Under the pieces are notes generated by a model. That model was not told the origin of the DNA. It ran no database searches and saw only the letters and a list, made by a program, of their open reading frames with translations. From Polyangium mundeleinium (GTDB lineage: Bacteria > Myxococcota_A > Polyangia > Polyangiales > Polyangiaceae): a stretch of 64,000 nucleotides of DNA. The translations under genes were made by a program, and so were the position numbers. Location: contig NZ_JAQNDO010000001.1 in the NCBI RefSeq assembly GCF_028369105.1, positions 11,068,501 through 11,132,500 of the forward strand. Reading direction: 5' to 3'. This document shows, one piece after another, positions 58,101 through 64,000 of this stretch (the first letter of the stretch is position 1; each line of letters starts with the position of its first letter).

Positions 58101-58920
58101 GATCGGCGTGCTCGAAGAGGTACGTGCCGTCGAAATATCCGAGGCCGTGCTCGTCGGAGGGGAAATGCGAGGGGACCCAATCGAGGATGACGCCGAGGCC
58201 AGCGTCTTGGAGGGCATTCACGAGGTGGAGAAAATCGTCGGGGCCGCCAAACCGCGAGGTAGGCGCGTAATATCCGGTGATCTGGTAGCCCCACGAGCCG
58301 CCGAACGGATGCTCCATGACGGGCAGGAGCTCGACGTGGGTGAAGCCCATGCGCGCGGCATATTCCGGGAGCTCGTCCGCGAGCTCGCGGTAGGTGAGCG
58401 GGCGGTTTCCGTCCTCGACGGCGCGGCGGAAGGAGCCGAGGTGGACCTCGTAGATGGAAACCGGTTTGTCGTGGCTCGTGCGCTTTTGGCGAGGCTTGCG
58501 CGGCTCCTTGTCGAGCGACGCGAGGTCCCACACGACCGACGCGGTCTTCGGCGGGATCTCGTGCCGGAAGCCAAACGGATCGGCCTTCTCGACGACGTAC
58601 CCATGGAAGCGGGAGGCGATGAAGTATTTGTAGACGGTGCCATTCCCGACGTCTGGGACGAAGCCTTCCCAGATGCCGGAGCCGCCGCGGCGCGCGAGGG
58701 GGTGGGCCTCGCGGTCCCAACCATTGAAATCCCCAACGACGGAGACACGCTCGGCGTCCGGGGCCCATACGCCGAAGCAAGTGCCCTGGACGCCGTCGAC
58801 GGTCATCGGGTGCGCGCCGAGCTTCTCGTAGAGGCGCGTGTGCGTGCCCTCGGCGAAGAGGTAGATGTCCTCTTCCGTGAGTCGAGTGACGTCGTGACGA
58901 ACCGCGGTCCCGAGCTCCAT
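55165..58920 (-). CDS. glgB-treZ: Fused glycogen branching enzyme and malto-oligosyltrehalose trehalohydrolase
   Basis: A 1251-residue two-enzyme fusion. Residues 1-640 are GlgB: CBM48 ([20 protein letters not shown]), [18 protein letters not shown] with nucleophile Asp317, FAEESTSWP with acid/base Glu370, [20 protein letters not shown] with Asp438 and the C-terminal beta domain. After a short Gly-rich turn ([14 protein letters not shown]) and [12 protein letters not shown], residues about 645-1251 are TreZ: own CBM48, [16 protein letters not shown] (Asp901), LIAESDDND (Glu938) and [16 protein letters not shown]. GlgB makes alpha-1,6 branches; TreZ frees trehalose from chain ends made by TreY, which is not in this window. 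ATG 58920 is the GlgB start. First gene of a three-gene coupled operon. Confidence 0.93.
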   Translation of the reverse strand: [1251 protein letters not shown]

Positions 58921-58970
58921 GGGAGCCCGGGTTAGTCGAAACCGCGGGGGGTGGGAAGAGGGGAATCGCC

Positions 58971-60803
58971 CTATTTCGCGATGACGCGGCCCGTCGCGAA
59001 CTTGAAGAACGACGAGTACGCCGCAGCGTTGAGGCACGTATTGAGGTCGGCGGTCTGGTTGTTCTTGTCGCGGCAGGCGTTGACCGCCTTCGTCATGGCG
59101 TTCGCCGTGAGCGTGTAGGGGCCGCCCGCGCCCGCGACCGGCGCGCTCGGATCGACCTGATCAGGCTGGCTGACGGCGATGACCGTGACGAAGTTGAAGA
59201 CGGTGCAGCCGCCGATGATGACGTCGAGCAGGGAGTTCTGCGCGGTATATCCCTGGTCGCACGGGATGGCGCCACCGGCGACGAGGTCGGCAGGGACCGG
59301 GATCTGGTCGAGCGAGGCCGCGCTGACGTTGCCACAGAGCTTGCCAGCGCCGTTGTCGTTCGGTTGCCCATTGCTCGCATAACTCTGGAGCGCCGGATCG
59401 AGGTTCTCCGCGGCGAGGTGGCCCGGCGTATTGCCGGTCGACGCGAGGGGCGTGCTCACGGCGCCTACGGACATCGTGAGCCGCGCGTTGCTCATCCGGA
59501 GCGCCCCAGGCGCACCCGCGAAGTTGACGCCGATCGAGAGCTTGCCCGGGCCCGCGGTGAGCGTCTTGGCGCTGATGAAGCCCGTGAGCTTGTCGAGCGG
59601 ATTGCGGTTCGCGTCGATGGAGACCGGGGCAATCGTGTACCACCAATCGAGATCGGCCGTGCCGTTGTACATGGCGCCCATCGGGATGACAGGAGTGCCC
59701 TGGATGACGCCGATCTCGATCGACGGGTCGGAGGTGCCGCTGAGGTCGTTCAGACCGAGCGTCTTGAACATGATGCTGATCGAGCCGTTGAGGACGCCGT
59801 CGTCGAGCGAGGTCTGGAGCTGGCTCTGCGCTGCGGTGGCGATGGCGCTGCCGAGGCGGTTCGCAGGGCAGAAACCAGCGTCGGTGGCGAACTGCATCTT
59901 GAGCCAGGTCGCGCGCTGGATCTGCTCGAACTTGCACGCGGAATCGCAGCCGTCGAGGTTCTTCGTGTTGCTGTCGTCGCATTGCTCGTCAGGCTCGCGG
60001 ACACCATTGCCGCAGACCGACGCCGCAGGGGGGAGCGTGCAATCGGCTTGGCAGCCGTCGCCGTCCATGAGGTTGCCGTCGTCGCACTCTTCACCGGGAT
60101 CCATGACGCCGTCGCCGCATACGATGGAGGTGCAGGCGCCATTCACGCAGACGGAGTCCATCCCGCAGACCTGGCCGTTGCCGATAGGATTGCCGCAGGT
60201 ATGCGTGGCGTCGTCGCAGACGGAGCCGACGCACGGATCGAGGCCCGAGCAGTCGCGCGTCGGGTCGTCCGAGACGCAGCTCCACTTGCACGAATCACAG
60301 CCGTCGCCGTTCTCGATGTTGCCGTCGTCGCATTCCTCGCTCGGGCTGGCGAAGCCGTCGCCGCACGTGTCGTCGACGCAGACGCCTGCATTGCAGACCT
60401 TGCCCGTGCCGCAATCGGAGCCGTCGGGCGCGTTCGCCCCAGGCGCGCAGATGTGGCTGTCTTTGCAGGTCTCGGCGCCGTTGCAGGGATCGCCGTCGTC
60501 GCATTTCGCGTCGCCGGTCACCGGGGTCGCGTTGTTGCAGGAGAAGGAGCAGTCGCTTTCACAACCGTCGCCGACGACGGTATTGCCGTCGTCGCACGCC
60601 TCGGTGCCCTCGACGACGCCGTTGCCACACACAGGCTCGCCGCCGCCGGCTCCGCCCATGCCGCCCTCCCCGCCCGTCCCGCCCGTTCCGGTCGGGGTGA
60701 CCGAGCCTTCGTCCCCACCACAGCCTGCAACAAGTCCCATCAAAGCGAGCCCCGCGAGCGTCATCACCGCCGCGAGCCCCCGCGAATTCGATTGCATCCG
60801 CAC
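58971..60803 (-). CDS. Lipoprotein with DUF4215-type cysteine repeats
   Basis: A 610-residue lipoprotein (lipobox LVAGC) with a short Gly-rich linker (GTGGTGGEGGMGGAGGG). Repeats of the DUF4215 type follow (CGNGVVEGTEACDDGNTVVG, CGDGFASPSEECDDGNIENG, CGDGVMDPGEECDDGNLMDG and CGNGVREPDEQCDDSNTKNL). The C-terminal 320 residues are a Cys-poor domain (FATDAGFCPANRLGSAIATA onward) of beta-rich type that I cannot assign. The GTG at 60803 has GGAGG 6 bases upstream, better than the ATG at 60797. It ends 50 bp before the glucan operon start on the same strand. Confidence 0.8.
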   Translation of the reverse strand: MRMQSNSRGLAAVMTLAGLALMGLVAGCGGDEGSVTPTGTGGTGGEGGMGGAGGGEPVCGNGVVEGTEACDDGNTVVGDGCESDCSFSCNNATPVTGDAKCDDGDPCNGAETCKDSHICAPGANAPDGSDCGTGKVCNAGVCVDDTCGDGFASPSEECDDGNIENGDGCDSCKWSCVSDDPTRDCSGLDPCVGSVCDDATHTCGNPIGNGQVCGMDSVCVNGACTSIVCGDGVMDPGEECDDGNLMDGDGCQADCTLPPAASVCGNGVREPDEQCDDSNTKNLDGCDSACKFEQIQRATWLKMQFATDAGFCPANRLGSAIATAAQSQLQTSLDDGVLNGSISIMFKTLGLNDLSGTSDPSIEIGVIQGTPVIPMGAMYNGTADLDWWYTIAPVSIDANRNPLDKLTGFISAKTLTAGPGKLSIGVNFAGAPGALRMSNARLTMSVGAVSTPLASTGNTPGHLAAENLDPALQSYASNGQPNDNGAGKLCGNVSAASLDQIPVPADLVAGGAIPCDQGYTAQNSLLDVIIGGCTVFNFVTVIAVSQPDQVDPSAPVAGAGGPYTLTANAMTKAVNACRDKNNQTADLNTCLNAAAYSSFFKFATGRVIAK

Positions 60804-61044
60804 GTTACACCTCCAAGCGTTTCATCCCGCGCCAAGCAAGCCGGTTGGGGCGTATCCTAGCCGCATCCGTCCGTGAATGGTTGGATTCTCGTGGCATCTC
60901 TCGTAGTCTCGTTCGTTTTTCGGTTGCGACGGGAGCTTTGCGGCCCCTCCGTCCGTCGACAGCACGTGGGAAGCACGGAGACCACCCCACACGAAGGCGC
61001 CGCTTGACCGGGCCGCCCGGAAACGGTCATATCGGAGCGCTGGC

Positions 61045-62682
61045 ATGGAGGATCGGGAGCTCTGGGAGCGGCGCGTCGGGACCACGCTGCGCGACACGTG
61101 GCGGCTCGAGAGCCTCATCGGCGTCGGCGGGATGGCCGCCGTGTACGTCGGCGTGCAGGAGATCGGCCGGCGCGACGCGGTGAAGATCCTCCACCCGGAG
61201 GTGGCGCGGCAGAAGGATCTCCGGGCACGCTTCGAGCAGGAAGCGCGTGTTCTGTCGAGCTTCCGTCACCCAGGCGCGGTCGAGGTCCTGTTCATGGGCA
61301 CGACCCACGACGGGCTGCCGTTCATCGTGATGGAGCTGCTCGAAGGCGAGTCGCTCGCCGCGCGCTTCAAGCGGCTCGGCGCGATGCCCGTCGAGGAGAT
61401 GCTCACGTACGTCGACGAGGTGCTCTCGGTGCTCGGCGCCGCGCACGCCCAGAACATCGTCCACCGCGACATCAAGCTCGACAACGTGTTCGTCCTGAAC
61501 ACCGGGCACGTGAAGGTGCTCGACTTCGGCATCGCGCGGCTCCGGAACTCGCAACACGCCGTGCAAACGAAGATCGGCTCGATGCTCGGGACGTTGCCGT
61601 ACATGCCGCCCGAACAGATCCGCGGCGTCGAGATCGACGGGCGCGCCGACATCTTCGCGCTCGGCTCGACGATGTTCCGGCTGCTCGCGAAGCGGCGCAT
61701 CCACGAGGGAAACACCGAGGCCGAGATCCTCGTGAAGATGTCGACCGAGCCGGCGCCGCCGCTCGCGACGCTGGTGAAGGACGTGTCCCCGTCGGTGTGC
61801 ATGGTCGTCGATCGTGCGCTCGCGTTTCGCACGGATCGGCGTTACCCGGACGCCGCGACGATGCAGCGCGACGTGCGCGCGCTCCTGCGCGGAGAGCCGC
61901 CGCCGTACGCGCTGGAAAAGCTCGCCGCCGGGGAGCTGCCGACCGCGCTGATCACGACGCCCGCGGCCGCGCCGGCAAACATCGATCTCGCCGAAGCGCC
62001 GACGGTGCCGCCGCCGCCGATGGGCGCAGGGGAGTCGGCGACGGCGGCGGGCATCGGCGTCGTGATGCCGGGCGTGATCTCCGCGCCGACGGTCGTGGCC
62101 GCAGTGACGACGGTCTCGCCGCCGAGCAGCCCGACCGGGACGGGGCCACGATCCGCGACGACCGCGCAGGCGAACGCGTCGATCCTGTACGGGCCGACGG
62201 TGATGGCGAGCGTGGCGAGCCTGGGTTTGTCGGAGCCGACGCCCGCGCCGACGCAAGCGCCCGAAGCGACGAACTCGTCACGCGCGTCGCACCCTTCGGC
62301 GCCTGCGCAAGCCTCGCCGCGCGCGTCGGAGCCGACGCCCGCGCCTCTGTCGGCCGCGCACACGCCGCCGCCGATGGCGAAGAGCCTGATCACGACGGCC
62401 GCTACAGCGCCCTCGGAGCCGCGGAAGATCCCGCTCATCCCGGCGCTGATCGCGGCGCTCGTGTGCTTGATCCTCCTGTTCGTCAGCATCGCGGTGTTCC
62501 GCGGGCACGACGAGCCGTCGACCGATTCCGGGGCCGGCGCGAGCACGACGAAGGCGAACGCAGGCTCCGGCGCGAGCACGACGAAGTCGAACGCCGGATC
62601 CGGCGCGCCGACGACGGGTACCGAATCGTCGAAGAAGACGAAAAAGCGAGAGTGGGACAAGATCGACTGGAACAAAAAGTAG
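61045..62682 (+). CDS. Ser/Thr protein kinase
   Basis: A 545-residue kinase. Motifs: GVGGMAAVY glycine loop, DAVKILHPE with Lys47, VHRDIKLDNV, VKVLDFGIARL and GTLPYMPPEQIRGVEIDG. A long Ala/Pro/Ser/Thr region (about 300-460) lies before a membrane helix (LIPALIAALVCLILLFVSIA), with a short outer tail rich in Ser/Thr/Gly and ending in basic residues (KKTKKREWDKIDWNKK). Unlike the other two kinases it has no adjacent TPR gene. GGAG lies 7 bases before the ATG. It is divergent from the DUF4215 lipoprotein across 241 bp and 200 bp upstream of the H-NOX-like gene. Confidence 0.9.
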   Translation: MEDRELWERRVGTTLRDTWRLESLIGVGGMAAVYVGVQEIGRRDAVKILHPEVARQKDLRARFEQEARVLSSFRHPGAVEVLFMGTTHDGLPFIVMELLEGESLAARFKRLGAMPVEEMLTYVDEVLSVLGAAHAQNIVHRDIKLDNVFVLNTGHVKVLDFGIARLRNSQHAVQTKIGSMLGTLPYMPPEQIRGVEIDGRADIFALGSTMFRLLAKRRIHEGNTEAEILVKMSTEPAPPLATLVKDVSPSVCMVVDRALAFRTDRRYPDAATMQRDVRALLRGEPPPYALEKLAAGELPTALITTPAAAPANIDLAEAPTVPPPPMGAGESATAAGIGVVMPGVISAPTVVAAVTTVSPPSSPTGTGPRSATTAQANASILYGPTVMASVASLGLSEPTPAPTQAPEATNSSRASHPSAPAQASPRASEPTPAPLSAAHTPPPMAKSLITTAATAPSEPRKIPLIPALIAALVCLILLFVSIAVFRGHDEPSTDSGAGASTTKANAGSGASTTKSNAGSGAPTTGTESSKKTKKREWDKIDWNKK

Positions 62683-62737
62683 CTCGCCCGCGCATTGCAA
62701 AGTCGCAATCCATCCGTTGCAAAAGCGGGCACACGAA

Positions 62738-62756
62738 CGTGGGCTTACGTCCCACG
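62738..62756 (+). terminator. Small hairpin after the kinase gene
   Basis: CGTGGG and CCCACG can pair around a 7-base loop, 55 bases after the kinase stop. The stem is short and no T-run follows, so this is only a weak candidate. Confidence 0.25.
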
Positions 62757-62882
62757 GAGGGCAGGCGGAGTCGTCGAGATCGGGAAGAACGCGTATCGAA
62801 TGTTCGAGACGGTTCCGGCGTTGATCTTGCATACTTGACCCATTCAGGCCTCGCTCGACCGTAACGCGCGAGGCAGGGGGCC

Positions 62883-63722
62883 GTGGTGCTGGGCGTCATT
62901 CTCCTCGGGTTCCAAAACTACGTACGCGAACGGCTCGGCGAGGAGCTCTGGCGAACGATCCGGAACGAAGCCGGCGTCGCCGAACGGGTGTACCTGCCCT
63001 CCCAGTCGTACCCGGGCGAAGAGCTCTCCGCGCTCGCGACGAGCATGTCGCGCATGACGGGCATGTCGCCCGCCCTCGTGCTGGAGAGCTTCGGCGACAC
63101 GCTCGCGTCCGAGCTCCTGAAGGTCTACGGCAACCTCGTCGATCCACGCTGGCGGGTGCTCGACCTGCTCGTGCACAGCGAGGAGCTCATCGAGCGGATG
63201 GCGCAACGGAGCGGCGATGTGACGCCCCAATCACCGGTGACCGCGCGCTGGGGGCGCGACGGTGAAGTGGTGCTGGTGTACCAGTCGCACCTGAAGGGCT
63301 GCGCGCTGATCAAGGGCATCGTGCGAGGGCTCGGCGCGAACATGGAGCAGCCGGTGATCCTCGACGAGGGGCGGTGCATGCTCGCAGGCGCGTCGGCATG
63401 CGAGATGGCCATCCGGCTCGAACGAACGACGCAGCTCACGGAGCGGGCGCAAGGGCTCGCGCGAAGGCTGACGCCGCCGGCGATGAGTCGATCGGCGCTC
63501 AAAACCGCGCTGTTCGGCGATCGCTCGGACATGCCGTCGGTGCCGCCGCCGCCCGCATCCTCGTCGGCGTGGAGGACCGAGACGAAGACGAGCCCGCCGG
63601 CGAGCAGCGTGGCGCCCGCGCGGATCTCCTCGCTGCCAGCCGCGCCGAGCCTCCCGAGCACGCCGAGCACGCCGCCGCCAAGCTCCGACGGCGACCCGTC
63701 GGAGCCCTGGCGTCGGCGCTGA
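62883..63722 (+). CDS. H-NOX-like (haem NO-binding) domain protein
   Basis: A 279-residue protein. Residues 1-180 read like an H-NOX/HNOB domain: LGVILLGFQNYVRERLGEEL at the start, VYGNLVDPRWRVLDLLVHSE with His98 where the proximal haem ligand belongs, and VVLVYQSHLKGCALIKGIVR in the place of the haem-propionate motif YxSxR. Tyr133 and Ser135 are kept but the arginine is Leu137, so haem binding may be weak or altered. The last 100 residues are a Ser/Pro/Thr-rich tail with no output domain. In other bacteria H-NOX proteins report NO to a kinase or cyclase; the neighbouring Ser/Thr kinase is an obvious but unproven partner. Two adjacent GTG codons are possible starts. Confidence 0.65.
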   Translation: MVLGVILLGFQNYVRERLGEELWRTIRNEAGVAERVYLPSQSYPGEELSALATSMSRMTGMSPALVLESFGDTLASELLKVYGNLVDPRWRVLDLLVHSEELIERMAQRSGDVTPQSPVTARWGRDGEVVLVYQSHLKGCALIKGIVRGLGANMEQPVILDEGRCMLAGASACEMAIRLERTTQLTERAQGLARRLTPPAMSRSALKTALFGDRSDMPSVPPPPASSSAWRTETKTSPPASSVAPARISSLPAAPSLPSTPSTPPPSSDGDPSEPWRRR

Positions 63723-63731
63723 TCCAAAGCG

Positions 63732-64000
63732 TTACGCGTTCGTCCAGACGGTGCCCGCGCGGCGCCGCTCCGCATACGAGGGCGAGCTGAGCGCGAAGCG
63801 GAGGAGGTCGCCCGTGACCGGATGCAGCACGACGAGGCGAGGATCCTCGGCCGCGCGCGCGACGTCCCGATCGATGCGGCAGAGGTGATCGATCGCGGCG
63901 ACGAGGTCGCCGGAGAGCAGATATCCGAGGCGGTTTTCGCTGCGACGAACCCCGGCAGCGAGGTGGCGGATGTCGTAGCCGGGCGCGGCGGAGGGGAGGA
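63732..64000 (-). CDS. Hypothetical protein, N-terminus off the window
   Basis: A partial frame entering from the right edge and ending in TAA at 63732-63734. The visible C-terminal part (GYDIRHLAAGVRRSENRLGY, then LLSGDLVAAIDHLCRIDRDV and TGDLLRFALSSPSYAERRRA) is well-formed coding sequence but I do not recognise it. It is convergent with the H-NOX-like gene, 9 bp apart. Confidence 0.55.
   Translation of the reverse strand, partial: LPSAAPGYDIRHLAAGVRRSENRLGYLLSGDLVAAIDHLCRIDRDVARAAEDPRLVVLHPVTGDLLRFALSSPSYAERRRAGTVWTNA

Noticed and set aside
55249-58935. Plus-strand 1228-codon ORF antisense to glgB-treZ
   Set aside because: Composition is that of a complement frame (Glu/Val/Ala/Asp) and no domain motif is visible, while the minus strand encodes two complete enzymes.

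Overview
The window looks like chromosomal DNA of a GC-rich myxobacterium, probably a member of the Polyangiaceae/Polyangiales. This is inferred from style, not from a marker gene. The style is strong G/C third-position bias, three eukaryote-like Ser/Thr kinases, many cysteine-rich lipoproteins with Gly-Gly-Met or Gly-Gly-Thr linkers, an MXAN_5187-type sensor, an FHA-sigma54 activator and an EAD-like domain. There is no rRNA, phage, transposase or CRISPR.

Layout. 1-6.5 kb: a left-edge RCK/TrkA-N channel-like gene, an EF-G paralogue, a small membrane protein, family-X DNA polymerase with a decayed PHP domain, and a secreted GH113-like hydrolase. 6.6-14.5 kb: secreted lipoproteins (five pacifastin/VWC-like domains; a lamin-tail/DxDxD protein; a cupredoxin; a linker-only lipoprotein), a lytic transglycosylase and a membrane protein. 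14.4-20.6 kb: a truncated Gfo/Idh/MocA remnant, a LysM lipoprotein, DUF2252, a DUF4239-like membrane protein and two Cys-rich lipoproteins. 20.8-24.3 kb: a TPR protein plus Ser/Thr kinase operon, a frame-breaking 21-bp repeat array and a decayed secreted-protein remnant. 24.3-33.3 kb: a membrane sensor, a histone-deacetylase family enzyme, tRNA-His with promoter, a thioesterase, an AAA-TPR gene broken by one missing base, and a calcium-type P-ATPase. 33.4-43.5 kb: an EAD-like transmembrane protein, a VOC protein, a TPR periplasmic protein, an FNT channel, Cu/Zn SOD, a second kinase-TPR pair, a Cys-rich lipoprotein, an FHA-sigma54 activator and a second 21-bp array. 43.5-52.2 kb: a lone NFACT-R domain, two ferritin-like lipoproteins, MscL, a haem c/copper monooxygenase, a YtfJ-like protein, a polytopic TPR protein and an ATP-grasp enzyme. 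52.2-58.9 kb: a translationally coupled operon encoding a GlgB-TreZ fusion, a GH57/DUF3536 enzyme and an alkyltransferase-like protein. 58.9-64 kb: a DUF4215 lipoprotein, a third kinase, an H-NOX-like protein and a right-edge fragment.

How the genes fit together. The clearest functional unit is the alpha-glucan/trehalose operon. Kinase-TPR pairs occur twice in opposite gene orders. Envelope proteins with disulphide-rich or metal-binding domains recur throughout. The best candidates for something undescribed are the GlgB-TreZ fusion operon, the EAD-like domain linked across the membrane to a Cys-rich tail, the ferritin-like lipoproteins, the bacterial pacifastin-like tandem protein and the two 21-bp arrays. 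All family assignments are from motif reading without database searches.
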